Source of the DNA: Pantanalinema sp. GBBB05
GTDB lineage: Bacteria; Cyanobacteriota; Cyanobacteriia; Leptolyngbyales; Leptolyngbyaceae
Direction: 5' to 3'
Length of the DNA stretch: 64,000 bases
NCBI GenBank assembly: GCA_016743235.1
Contig: VRZD01000033.1
Location: forward strand, 1-64,000
Made by a program: the position numbers and the translations under genes. Position 1 is the stretch's first letter, and every line of letters starts with the position of its first letter. Positions 24,777-33,824 of the stretch are shown here, piece by piece. The notes under the pieces are model-generated. The model was not told where the DNA came from and ran no database searches. It worked only from the letters and a program-made list of their open reading frames with translations.

Positions 24777-26186
24777 ATGGATAGCAGTGCAGCCACCCCA
24801 GTCGTAGAGTCCTGGCGGCAGGGAGAACTGGTGGAAGTGACCATTACAGACTTAAGCGATCGCGGCGATGGCGTGGGGCGCTATGGGCAACGCGTCGTGT
24901 TTGTGCCAGATACGGTAACGGGCGATCGGGCAATGGTACGATTGGTGCGAGTCAAGCCTCAGTACGCCTATGGTAAGCTGCACGAACTGCTAGAAGCATC
25001 CCCCCATCGGATTCGTCCGCGCTGCATTGTGGCGGATAAATGTGGCGGTTGCCAGTGGCAGCATGTTAGCGATGAGTACCAGCAACTTGCTAAACAGAAT
25101 CAAGTCATCCAGGCATTAGAACGGATTGGCGGATTTCAGTCGCCTCCGGTTGAACCCCTGTTACCTGTTGCCGAACCATTAGGCTACCGCAATAAAGTCA
25201 CCTATCCAGTCCGCCGATCGCAGTCTGGGCAAGTTCAGGCGGGCTACTACCAGAAAGGTAGCCATGATCTGATTAACCTCAACCAATGTCCGATTCAGGA
25301 TCAACGCTTGAATCCGTTGTTAGCCGAAGTCAAGCAAGATATTCAGACCCGCCATTGGGGCATTTATGACGAAACCAAGCATCGGGGTAAAATCCGTCAT
25401 CTTGGGTTACGGATTGGGCGGCGGACGGGCGAAATTCTCCTCACTCTAGTGGCGACTGACGCCAATCTAGCCGGGATCGAAGAACAGGCAGAAGATTGGT
25501 TAGCTCGCTTTCCGGGTTTAGTCGGCGTGTTGTTGAATCTCAATCCCGATCGCACCAATGCCATTTTTGGGTCAGAAACGTACTGTGTGGCGGGACAATC
25601 AGATTTACAGGAAGAGTTTGCCGGACTAACGTTACAAATCCGGGCAGACACCTTCTTTCAGGTCAATACGGAACAGAGCGAAGCGTTATTGCAGGTAATT
25701 CTGGAGCAATTAAACCTGCAAGGTTCAGAAATCATTCTGGATGCTTACTGTGGCATCGGCACCTTGACGTTGCCTTTAGCAAAACGGGTGAAACAAGCGA
25801 TCGGGGTGGAAATTCAGCCCGAGGCGATCGAGCAAGCCCAGTTAAACGCGGAATTAAATGGTTTAACTAACGTCACGTTTCTGACCGGAGCGGTCGAACA
25901 GGTATTGCCGGAGCTGGAGGTACAACCTGATATTGTCTTACTCGATCCACCCCGCAAAGGCTGTGAATCCGCCGCGATCGAGGCTTTACTCCAGATCCAA
26001 CCGCCTCGAATTGTTTACGTCAGTTGTAATCCAGCAACTCTGGCTCGCGATCTGAAACAACTCTGTGCCACAGGAGTCTATCAACTCAACCGGGTACAAC
26101 CTGCCGACTTGTTTCCGCAAACCGCCCACGTTGAATCTGCTGCATTCTTGAGTAAAGTAGACGATCGAGGCTCTAGTCCGGTCTAA
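24777..26186 (+). CDS. rlmD: 23S rRNA (uracil-C5)-methyltransferase, RlmD/TrmA family
   Basis: The 469-residue protein has an N-terminal TRAM RNA-binding domain (about residues 10-70). The iron-sulfur cysteines are in RCIVADKCGGCQWQH and later NQCPIQD. The SAM-binding DAYCGIGTLTLPLA follows, then DPPRKGCE, and the catalytic Cys is in YVSCNPATLARDL. Family members methylate uracil C5 in 23S rRNA (position 1939 or 747) or tRNA; paralogues are hard to separate by eye. The ATG at 24777 has AGGAAAG upstream. It starts 82 bp from the divergent membrane protein gene. Confidence 0.9.
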   Translation: MDSSAATPVVESWRQGELVEVTITDLSDRGDGVGRYGQRVVFVPDTVTGDRAMVRLVRVKPQYAYGKLHELLEASPHRIRPRCIVADKCGGCQWQHVSDEYQQLAKQNQVIQALERIGGFQSPPVEPLLPVAEPLGYRNKVTYPVRRSQSGQVQAGYYQKGSHDLINLNQCPIQDQRLNPLLAEVKQDIQTRHWGIYDETKHRGKIRHLGLRIGRRTGEILLTLVATDANLAGIEEQAEDWLARFPGLVGVLLNLNPDRTNAIFGSETYCVAGQSDLQEEFAGLTLQIRADTFFQVNTEQSEALLQVILEQLNLQGSEIILDAYCGIGTLTLPLAKRVKQAIGVEIQPEAIEQAQLNAELNGLTNVTFLTGAVEQVLPELEVQPDIVLLDPPRKGCESAAIEALLQIQPPRIVYVSCNPATLARDLKQLCATGVYQLNRVQPADLFPQTAHVESAAFLSKVDDRGSSPV

Positions 26187-26270
26187 CTCATAGACCTCTT
26201 CCTGCCTCATAATCTACGGTGTAGACTGCATCTTGCCTAACGTGCCGCAGTCTTGTGAGATCCCCCTAAA

Positions 26271-26328
26271 TCCCCCTTAATAAGGGGGACTTCAAATATC
26301 GGCTCGGCTCCCTCCTTTTTAAGGAGGG
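26271..26328. repeat. Two C/G-rich palindromes between rlmD and lpxD
   Basis: TCCCCCTTAATAAGGGGGA (26271-26289) and CCCTCCTTTTTAAGGAGGG (26310-26328) form adjacent hairpins. They resemble dispersed C-rich palindromic repeats of cyanobacterial genomes and may also end rlmD transcription. Confidence 0.8.
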
Positions 26329-26392
26329 TTGGGGAGGATCGGTTCCTGAATGTATACCCAGTAGAATTCATCATTCATCGCCAAATTGCCGC

Positions 26393-27430
26393 ATGAAATT
26401 TAGCCACATTGTCGAACAACTGAGTGCCATGGCTGGCAAGCCACTCCAGTCCCAAGCAAGCCAAGAATTAGAGCTAACGGGAATTGCTGCGGTTGATCAA
26501 GCCACTCCCGGCACCCTCAGTTACATCGAAGGCAGTAAGTTTGCGGCGCAAATTCAAACTACAGCCGCCAGTGCGTTAATTCTGCCCCAGGATGCCACCT
26601 TACAAGCCGCTGCTAACGATCGCGGCATTGCCTGGGTAGCAGCGCCAGAACCCCGGTTGATGTTTGCCCAAGCGATCGCGCTGTTCTATCAGCCATTTCG
26701 TCCAGCACCGGAAATTCATCCCACCGCCGTGATTGATCCCTCGGCAACGATTGGGGAGCAGGTGGCGATCGGGGCACATGTAGTGATTCAAGCCGGAGTG
26801 ACGATCGGTAATCAGGTCTGCATTCATCCCAATGTGGTGATTTATCCGGGGGTACGGATTGGCGATCGCAGCACCTTACATGCCAACTGCTCGATTCACG
26901 AACGGACTCAGATTGGCACCGATTGTGTGATTCACTCTGGCGTCGTGCTAGGTGCCGAAGGGTTTGGATTTGTGCCGACTCCCCAAGGCTGGTACAAGAT
27001 GCAGCAGTCCGGGTATGTAGTACTGGAAGATCGGGTCGAAGTTGGGTGTAACTCGACGGTCGATCGTCCGGCTGTGGGCGAAACTCGGATTGGTCAAGAC
27101 ACCAAAATCGATAATCTGGTACACGTGGGACATGGTTGCCAGATTGGTAGAGGGTGCGCTCTCGCCGCCCAGGTTGGTCTAGCCGGGGGGGTAGAAGTTG
27201 GTAATCGCGTAATTTTGGCGGGACAGGTCGGTGTCGCCAATAATGCCAAAATTGGGGACGGCGCGATCGCCTCCTCAAAATCCGGAGTACATGGCAGCGT
27301 TAACCCTGGTCAGGTTGTGTCAGGCTATCCCGCTGTAGACCACGCCATTTACCTGAAGTCCTCAGCCATCTATAGCCGCTTACCAGAAATGTATCAAACT
27401 CTCAAGCAGCTCAAACGCCAAAACCAATAG
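26393..27430 (+). CDS. lpxD: UDP-3-O-acylglucosamine N-acyltransferase
   Basis: The 345-residue enzyme has an N-terminal uridine-binding domain (about residues 1-105) and a left-handed beta-helix of hexapeptide repeats (about 106-300), such as IGEQVAIGAHVVIQAGVTIG. The catalytic His lies in LVHVGHGCQIG. A C-terminal helix follows (YQTLKQLKRQNQ). It adds the second acyl chain in lipid A synthesis in the cytoplasm. No other lpx gene is beside it here. It converges with the large CHAT-domain gene, with 4 bp between stops. Confidence 0.93.
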   Translation: MKFSHIVEQLSAMAGKPLQSQASQELELTGIAAVDQATPGTLSYIEGSKFAAQIQTTAASALILPQDATLQAAANDRGIAWVAAPEPRLMFAQAIALFYQPFRPAPEIHPTAVIDPSATIGEQVAIGAHVVIQAGVTIGNQVCIHPNVVIYPGVRIGDRSTLHANCSIHERTQIGTDCVIHSGVVLGAEGFGFVPTPQGWYKMQQSGYVVLEDRVEVGCNSTVDRPAVGETRIGQDTKIDNLVHVGHGCQIGRGCALAAQVGLAGGVEVGNRVILAGQVGVANNAKIGDGAIASSKSGVHGSVNPGQVVSGYPAVDHAIYLKSSAIYSRLPEMYQTLKQLKRQNQ

Positions 27431-27434
27431 AACC

Positions 27435-30400
27435 CTACCAGGGGTTGCCAATAATGGTGAAGGCTGACCAGTAGTAGGGATGCACCAAGTCCCCTCGGAA
27501 TCCGGCTAGTTCTTCAGGTAAAGTCACTCCTTTACCCGGATCAATGCCCTGTAGTAACCCATTTTCATCCACAAACACTTTGCTTTGCAGCATGGCAAGT
27601 TGGGCTCGGCGCAGGGCTTCAGCTTTAATCGGGGCTTTCCGCAGATCCTGATAGAACCGACTCATCAAAGAGGTTGTCCCAATGTCGCTGACATACCATA
27701 AACTGGCAAGAGCCGACTTCACCCCAGTCTGCACTGCTAATCCAGCAAAGCCCAGTTCAGCATCGCGATCGCCCAAGGCAGTGGCACAGGCACTTAAAAC
27801 TAGCAATTCAATTTGGGGATTATTCCAGCCCAGTTCCCGCACCTGATTGAGGTGGAGTTTTTCATTCCATAACTGCACATAGGAATTGGCAATTGAGCCA
27901 GGTTGGAAGTCAGCATGGGTCGCCAAGTGAATGACCCCAAATGGTCGCTGTTGCCGAGCCAATTTCAATGTTTCTATGGTCGCTTTAGTGTTCAGATAAG
28001 ATTGCCCTGTCCACTGTTCTCGAACTTCCGACAGTTCGATCGGGACGGCAGGTAACGGTGGTTGCTCCTGGGTGCTCTCAGAAATTCCCAAACTTAAAAC
28101 GCCGGTCTTTCGGATATCCTTATAAATTGTGTCTGTTAAGCTGAGACTTGGCATTAACCCGACACTATAGTCTTCAATTAAAAAGCGTTTGCCATCGTAA
28201 AGTGCGGCAACGGGTAACGATCGCAAGCCTTCATCCATCATGAACACTAGATTGCCAATTCCCCGTGCCTGTAACTCTGCTTGTACTGGGGCAACTAGCC
28301 ACTGATACAACTGATAACCACTCTCCTGATAGTCTGTATTCCGAGTCTGGCGTGGATCAGCAACCTGCTCACGGAACTGTTGCACCAAGGCAAGGACTTG
28401 CGATCGGGTGGCTGTTGAAATTCGCTTGCGAAGGGCAGGTCCCCTTGCCGTGACGACTAAAACTTCGAGCTGATCGGTGCCTTTGGCGAGGGTCGTCGTC
28501 GCTCCGGGGGCTTCTTTAACCTGTCCTAATATGCTACCTGTACCCAAAAACTCTGGCACAAAACTGACATAGACAAAGGCGGGACGAATTCCGGTAGCCC
28601 GCTCAATCTCTAAGGCAATCTCTCGCTGCTGGTCGATCGTGGTTAATTGAGGCTGTGGGACGCCCAGGTAAGCCGCAAAGGCACTGGTAAAGTTGCCTTC
28701 TGGCGAAGATGGCTCCAGTACAGTATCGGGTAAAACTGATAAATTGTCTGGTGGATCGATCGTCTGACAACTGGTGAGCGCACAGGGATTTGGCTGATCC
28801 TTCGGATCCTCATCGTTATCCGGCGGCACTTCCTCAGGTGGGATATCAGGTGGGGGGATGTCAGGTGGCTTAACCTGAATTTGCACCGGAGTAGGGCTGG
28901 AATTAGACACACGATCGCTAGCAATCACGGTAAATGCATCCAGCAAGCCTGAAGCCCCGGCTGGTCCTTGAAAGGTGAGGGTATCGCCAGAAGCCACCGT
29001 AGTGCTACCAGGTACAACAGGGTTACCATTAACGGTCAACGTTACTCCCGCTGCTACTGAGGCAATGATAAAAGTGCGGTTATCGTTATCTACATCTACC
29101 GCGCTTAATGCCAAATCACTAAAGCTAAACGTAAAGGTTTGATCTTGCTCAGCCCCGGTCAGCGGTGAATTCGCTGTAGGAGGTTGAGGAGGCGTATTAA
29201 CAGAATTAATCGTAATTCCAGTCACAGGCGTAGTTGTATTGCCATTCGGTGCAACGGCAAAACTGCTCCCCGTGGGAACAAAGGTAGCCCCGCGATCGAT
29301 GACGCCTGCCGTGCCATTCACCGAGGCATCCCCAACCGTAAAGTTCTGGTTAGTAGGAGTAATGGTGGAACCCCCGCCATGCGTGATCGTGATTTGGTTA
29401 GGATTAACTGTATTCGTTCCACCTCCTGTTGCCTGCCCGATCGCCGAAATGCTAGCGGTTCTTCCAGCTAGATCCGTAAATGTACCAGTGACACGAATTG
29501 CTCCTGCACCCGTTGTGGCTAAGGTGACATCTCCAGCCCGGGCTGTAGCCCCATAACCGAAGCCTGCTCCTGCCGCAACACCATCGGCAAGAATACGATT
29601 TAAGGTAATGTCCCCCGCAGAAGAGACAATCACATTTCCCCCAGTGGCATTATTAGCACTAAAGGTAGAGTTGGCAGTAGCTCGACTATCGAGAATGCCA
29701 GCCGTGGTTGACCCTGCGGTACTGGTCAGTGTAATTGCTCCTCCGGTAGCCGTACCTATTGCAGATGTCACCGAAGTAGTGAAGTTACCTAAAGCCAGGC
29801 TAGTACCGGAAATATTGATAAAGCCCCCGGTCGTCTGGATGGTGTCAGTTAGCGTCTGAAATGTGACCGCCCCGCCACTGGATGTCATGGTCAACCCACC
29901 CCCTGCCAGGTTTAAAGTCGCTACCCCAGGCGTGGTTACTCCAGGCGTGGCCCCAGTAATTGAGTTAATCGTGATATTGCCAGTTGCTTGGAGCACAATG
30001 TTGTTACCGCTCAAGCTCAGTTGCTGCCAGGATACGGTATTTGCCCCATTGTCCGGCGTCGCAAAGGTGATGTTAGGTAAAGCACCATCTAAAGTTCCGA
30101 CACCGCCATCAATAATCGTCAAGCTAGATGGATCGAGCAACAAGGTTCCTGTCGTGCCATTCGGGGCAGTGGTATTGACATTACCCCGATATAGCAAGTT
30201 CTCCTTACCCGACACTTCTACCAAGCCACCATTTCCGGCTGTGGCTCCCCCTCGAGCCGAAATATTGCCAAAAAACTGAGTCGCTTGATCTGACCAGATA
30301 ATCACTCTGCCACCATCCCCGCTTTGAATGGCATCAGCATTAATGGTGGAATCTGGAGTGACGATGGTTTGAGCGGCATTTGGCAGGGTTCCCTGTCCCT

Positions 30401-32372
30401 GATAGTCGCCACCAATGCGAACAATCCCACCCCCCGTCAGACCAGAGGCATTAATATTCGCCCCGACCAGACCAACTTGATTACCGACGACATTTACACT
30501 ACCCCCGATCGCAGAGTTACTAGCGACATTGACATTACCGGACACGATCGCAGTTCCGGGAGTAGTCGGAATCACAGTGCCTGAACTAGTCAGTTGCACC
30601 GTACCATCGGGATTCACCGTTAATCCAGTGGCGCTCGCTAAATTGCCACCCGTTAACAATTGGGGCAATGTGGGTGGATTGGTCGTAGCTAACGTGGGAC
30701 TGAGCGGTTGGAATTCCAGGCTGAGAACACTGCCAGACTGATTTACCCGCACCAAATTTTGTCCTGGGACTGCCGTGATCGTGACCTGACCTCCAGGAGC
30801 CGATAAGGTACCCGTATTAACGACTGTTCCCCCAATCAAACTGAGGGTTTGTCCAGCAGGAACAGCCAGGTTACCCGCATTGACGATCGCCCCCGGCTGA
30901 CTCATGGAAAAGGCAAAACTGTTGGGCGTACCACTCAGATTGGCATAGTCATTGCTGCCAGTAGCATTAAACCAACTATTGCCAATCCCAATCCCACTAG
31001 CCGTTGTGGCAGTAAACGAACCGGGCACATTCAAACTGGCATTATTGCCAAATATAATTCCCGCCGGATTGAGCAGAAACAGGTTGGCGTTACCCCCCGT
31101 TACCTGAATTAAGCCATTAATCACCGAGGGATTGCTGCCTGTCACCCGCGCCAAAATATTCTGAATCTGAGTATTGGACAGGAAGTTAGCAATCTGCCCC
31201 TGATTCAGCCCAAACTGCTCAAAGCTATGAAATAGGTTAGTTCCTGACTGCGTCCCCCCAGTAATATCAAACTGATTACCATTCGGAGCAACGATCGTGC
31301 CAGTGCCATCTGAATCGGCAACCGGTTGAGCTTGGACGATCGTCGTACCTAATAGCCCGACTAACGGCAAGGACGCTAGGAAAGCACTAACCTTCCAGTT
31401 GGCAAAATGGTGTAAGCGGGGTTTGGCATGCTGCTGCCAGGTTAGAGGCAATAAAGCCCGTAAATTGGCTTGCCAACCAGTCGTTGCGGATAACTGGATC
31501 TGCGTCCCAGAAAACAAAGGGACCACTAACTCAGGCTCTGGTTGCACCGTCCAAATCGGCAGGGTAGAGTGCCTATCGGTTACAGAAGGGACGGCTAAGG
31601 GTAAGGTAGCACGTTGCCGGAGGATAAACCGCCCACTGGGAAGTTCGACATCGATCGTGAAGCGATCGCTAAGTCCACGTCGGTACAGTGCCCGCTTGAC
31701 CGCTAACCGCGATCGCAGCACTTGCTCAATCCGATAGCGCACTGATGTATTACTGCCATGGAGACGGTAATAGTAGAGCGGCGCTTTAAGTTGACGAATT
31801 TCAGTAATTTCTGAGATCCGCAGACAGAGATCATAATCTTCCGCAAATTCGATCGCGGTATCCAATCCTCCGGCTTGCTCAAACGTAGAGCGCCGGATTA
31901 AGCGGAAGTGAAATGTCATAAAATCGACCAGCAGCCGCTCTGGACTGTAGGGAATCTGGCAAGCCGACCCATAACCCAAAACTTGCCCCTGCTCGTCGAT
32001 ATTCAGATAATCGGTGTAGACCATGCCCGTAGTCGGGTGAGTTTCTAACACCGCTAGAGTTTGTTCTAGCGCTAACGGATGCAGCAGATCATCATGATCC
32101 ACCCAACCTAGATACAGCCCCGTTGTTTGGGCGATCGCTCCCGCTAAAGCTGCCACCCGACCTCGATGTTCCGCTTCAATTACTCGCACCCGCCGATCGC
32201 GCTGGGCATAGTCACGGGCAACAGCAACAGAGTTACCGCTCGTAGAACCGTCATCCCAAACTAATAGTTCAAAGTTGGGATACGTCTGTGCCAAAACACT
32301 TTGGATCGCTGCCTGTAAATAGTCTCGATCGTCGTTGTAAGTAGTAATGATTAAAGAGATCAGCGGTGCCAT
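27435..32372 (-). CDS. Glycosyltransferase 2 - filamentous haemagglutinin - CHAT protease fusion protein
   Basis: This 1645-codon ORF runs without a break through four parts. Residues 1 to about 240 are a family 2 glycosyltransferase with WDDGS (39-43), VDHDD (91-95, the DxD-like site) and AEDYDL (178-183). A linker ends in an internal signal peptide (about 327-350, ending VQAQ). A two-partner-secretion haemagglutinin domain (about 350-500) contains NLFHSFEQFGLNQGQIANFL and LFLLNPAGIIFG. A repetitive beta-helix region, an Ig/cadherin-like unit and a Pro-rich linker follow. The C-terminal 430 residues are a CHAT peptidase domain with His1486 (HLATHADF) and Cys1529 (LSACATALG). The ATG at 32372 has GGAGAAGG upstream. 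A TTG at 31451 could give a separate exoprotein. No TpsB transporter is nearby. Confidence 0.85.
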   Translation of the reverse strand: MAPLISLIITTYNDDRDYLQAAIQSVLAQTYPNFELLVWDDGSTSGNSVAVARDYAQRDRRVRVIEAEHRGRVAALAGAIAQTTGLYLGWVDHDDLLHPLALEQTLAVLETHPTTGMVYTDYLNIDEQGQVLGYGSACQIPYSPERLLVDFMTFHFRLIRRSTFEQAGGLDTAIEFAEDYDLCLRISEITEIRQLKAPLYYYRLHGSNTSVRYRIEQVLRSRLAVKRALYRRGLSDRFTIDVELPSGRFILRQRATLPLAVPSVTDRHSTLPIWTVQPEPELVVPLFSGTQIQLSATTGWQANLRALLPLTWQQHAKPRLHHFANWKVSAFLASLPLVGLLGTTIVQAQPVADSDGTGTIVAPNGNQFDITGGTQSGTNLFHSFEQFGLNQGQIANFLSNTQIQNILARVTGSNPSVINGLIQVTGGNANLFLLNPAGIIFGNNASLNVPGSFTATTASGIGIGNSWFNATGSNDYANLSGTPNSFAFSMSQPGAIVNAGNLAVPAGQTLSLIGGTVVNTGTLSAPGGQVTITAVPGQNLVRVNQSGSVLSLEFQPLSPTLATTNPPTLPQLLTGGNLASATGLTVNPDGTVQLTSSGTVIPTTPGTAIVSGNVNVASNSAIGGSVNVVGNQVGLVGANINASGLTGGGIVRIGGDYQGQGTLPNAAQTIVTPDSTINADAIQSGDGGRVIIWSDQATQFFGNISARGGATAGNGGLVEVSGKENLLYRGNVNTTAPNGTTGTLLLDPSSLTIIDGGVGTLDGALPNITFATPDNGANTVSWQQLSLSGNNIVLQATGNITINSITGATPGVTTPGVATLNLAGGGLTMTSSGGAVTFQTLTDTIQTTGGFINISGTSLALGNFTTSVTSAIGTATGGAITLTSTAGSTTAGILDSRATANSTFSANNATGGNVIVSSAGDITLNRILADGVAAGAGFGYGATARAGDVTLATTGAGAIRVTGTFTDLAGRTASISAIGQATGGGTNTVNPNQITITHGGGSTITPTNQNFTVGDASVNGTAGVIDRGATFVPTGSSFAVAPNGNTTTPVTGITINSVNTPPQPPTANSPLTGAEQDQTFTFSFSDLALSAVDVDNDNRTFIIASVAAGVTLTVNGNPVVPGSTTVASGDTLTFQGPAGASGLLDAFTVIASDRVSNSSPTPVQIQVKPPDIPPPDIPPEEVPPDNDEDPKDQPNPCALTSCQTIDPPDNLSVLPDTVLEPSSPEGNFTSAFAAYLGVPQPQLTTIDQQREIALEIERATGIRPAFVYVSFVPEFLGTGSILGQVKEAPGATTTLAKGTDQLEVLVVTARGPALRKRISTATRSQVLALVQQFREQVADPRQTRNTDYQESGYQLYQWLVAPVQAELQARGIGNLVFMMDEGLRSLPVAALYDGKRFLIEDYSVGLMPSLSLTDTIYKDIRKTGVLSLGISESTQEQPPLPAVPIELSEVREQWTGQSYLNTKATIETLKLARQQRPFGVIHLATHADFQPGSIANSYVQLWNEKLHLNQVRELGWNNPQIELLVLSACATALGDRDAELGFAGLAVQTGVKSALASLWYVSDIGTTSLMSRFYQDLRKAPIKAEALRRAQLAMLQSKVFVDENGLLQGIDPGKGVTLPEELAGFRGDLVHPYYWSAFTIIGNPW

Positions 32373-32798
32373 AGCCTTCTCCAGCGCTATCAATAGCTGA
32401 AACATCCCAGCCCATCCCAAAATACTTGGGATTGATCTATTCGGCTGTGGATTTTAGATGTGAAGCAGCAAAAATATTGTTCGAATACCCAACGGATATA
32501 CCTAATCAGACCACCGTTCACCTCCTGACTTACCCAATGCTGGCAAACAAACCATCCAACATTGCGTACCCAACTGCCATTGAGCTTGCAGTAGATCCAA
32601 TCTTCAAATGGAGGTTGCAGTCTCAACCAAGACCCTGATTCAGGTGTTGCTATTGTGGCAGATTGCCATCGCGACTAGCCGTTAAGTAATGAGAATTAAA
32701 TTGACCATATGCCCTATGGACATAGCGCGATTTTTAAAATCACTCCACAAATCTTAGTTGAAATTAATGTTCATCAATCTTGGACTAGAACCCTGAAT
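32373..32798. other. Gap upstream of the fusion gene
   Basis: This 426-bp interval lies between the DUF928 gene and the fusion gene on the same strand. It must supply the ribosome site (GGAGAAGG just before 32372) and possibly a promoter. The small open frames it contains show no protein-like pattern. No terminator with a T-run is obvious, so co-transcription from the DUF928 gene is possible. Confidence 0.4.
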
Positions 32799-33551
32799 TT
32801 AACGACTTGGGGTAGAACTGACATTCGGGCAGGTTGCCGCTAAAGATTCATTCACGTAGTTACCCAACTGGACCGATTGCAACAATCTTGTCCAACTAGC
32901 TAACAATTTAGAGTCCTGGGGGCGATTGCAACGTTGTTGCGCCAGAGTTGCGATCGCATCTTGCCAGACTCCAGCCGTAGCTAACACTTTTGGACGCTCT
33001 TCTACAGAACTACGATTCAATTGTTCCGTCAAAGTTGCTGATGGTTGTAAGCGTTGGAACGTACCCTCGACAAATGAGATCGATCGATTACCATTCGAGT
33101 TACAGATGACAGAAAACTGCCAACGGTAATCTTTTCCAGGTTGCAACGCCGTATTCATGACATTGGCAGGTAACTGATAGCTGATCACTTTGCCACCCCC
33201 CATCAGATCCACTGAACCACTGTGGATCGATCGTGAACCATCAAATAATTTAAATTCTGCTTTCGGCGGTACTGTCACCGTAGAAGCAACTGACGGCACA
33301 TACCAGAAAAAGACTGGGCGATCTGAAATCGTGGCGCTAAACGCATCGGATGGAATCAGTGGCATTAGCGGTTTGGTCCCTTTCAAACAATTGCCACGAG
33401 TTCCTGCCCCTTCCCGACGACCAGGAATACCTCGCTTAGGCGGAACATAGTCCTGTGCCATAGCCACAATGGGCGCACTCGCGATCGTGGCACTCAGAAC
33501 TATCCCCAAGCAAGTAGTGATCGATTTTACAGCGGTATTAGAACCAAACAT
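32799..33551 (-). CDS. DUF928 family exported protein
   Basis: The 250-residue product has a signal peptide ending VAMAQDYVPP. A basic segment RGIPGRREGAGTRG follows, then the DUF928 core with PLIPSDAFSATISDRPVFFWYVP, a beta-sandwich pattern and KDYRWQFSVICN. The C-terminal part is helical. DUF928 proteins are cyanobacterial, exported and of unknown function; they frequently sit beside CHAT-haemagglutinin and CHASE2 genes, as here. I chose the ATG at 33551 instead of the upstream in-frame start at 33566. It is transcribed toward the fusion gene. Confidence 0.8.
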   Translation of the reverse strand: MFGSNTAVKSITTCLGIVLSATIASAPIVAMAQDYVPPKRGIPGRREGAGTRGNCLKGTKPLMPLIPSDAFSATISDRPVFFWYVPSVASTVTVPPKAEFKLFDGSRSIHSGSVDLMGGGKVISYQLPANVMNTALQPGKDYRWQFSVICNSNGNRSISFVEGTFQRLQPSATLTEQLNRSSVEERPKVLATAGVWQDAIATLAQQRCNRPQDSKLLASWTRLLQSVQLGNYVNESLAATCPNVSSTPSR

Positions 33552-33824
33552 AGTGACGAGCCTCAACGATTTTTATAGGAATGTCAATTTGCCGCTACAG
33601 AGTATAGAGGGAGATCCGGTAGAATCACCACTTTCTAAGATCTAACTAGATCAAACTTTTCAGGCTCATGCAGTGATCGTTTAGACAATTCGTTGCAAGA
33701 CCGAAAAGCAGATTAAACGATCCAGTATCAAAGAGTTAGTCGCACTCCCTCATGCTTCATAGCCGATCAGACATCGTGTCTTGAAGTATCATCCGTGACT
33801 AGCATCTACAACAATTACGGATAG

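Noticed and set aside
24695..24844. N-terminal 50-codon extension of the membrane protein at 23081
   Set aside because: It covers the divergent promoter and the rlmD start; the basic MAIQPTVKKKRR start is more plausible.
26613..27278. 221-codon minus-strand frame inside lpxD
   Set aside because: An antisense shadow of the hexapeptide repeats; arginine- and proline-rich without any family motif.
29184..31112. Several plus-strand open frames opposite the haemagglutinin region
   Set aside because: They are shadows of the repetitive Thr/Val/Gly-rich coding sequence on the minus strand and show no domain pattern.
30000..31300. Possible CRISPR or tandem DNA repeats in the haemagglutinin region
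   Set aside because: The periodicity is at protein level (beta-helix turns) and DNA units are not identical or evenly spaced.
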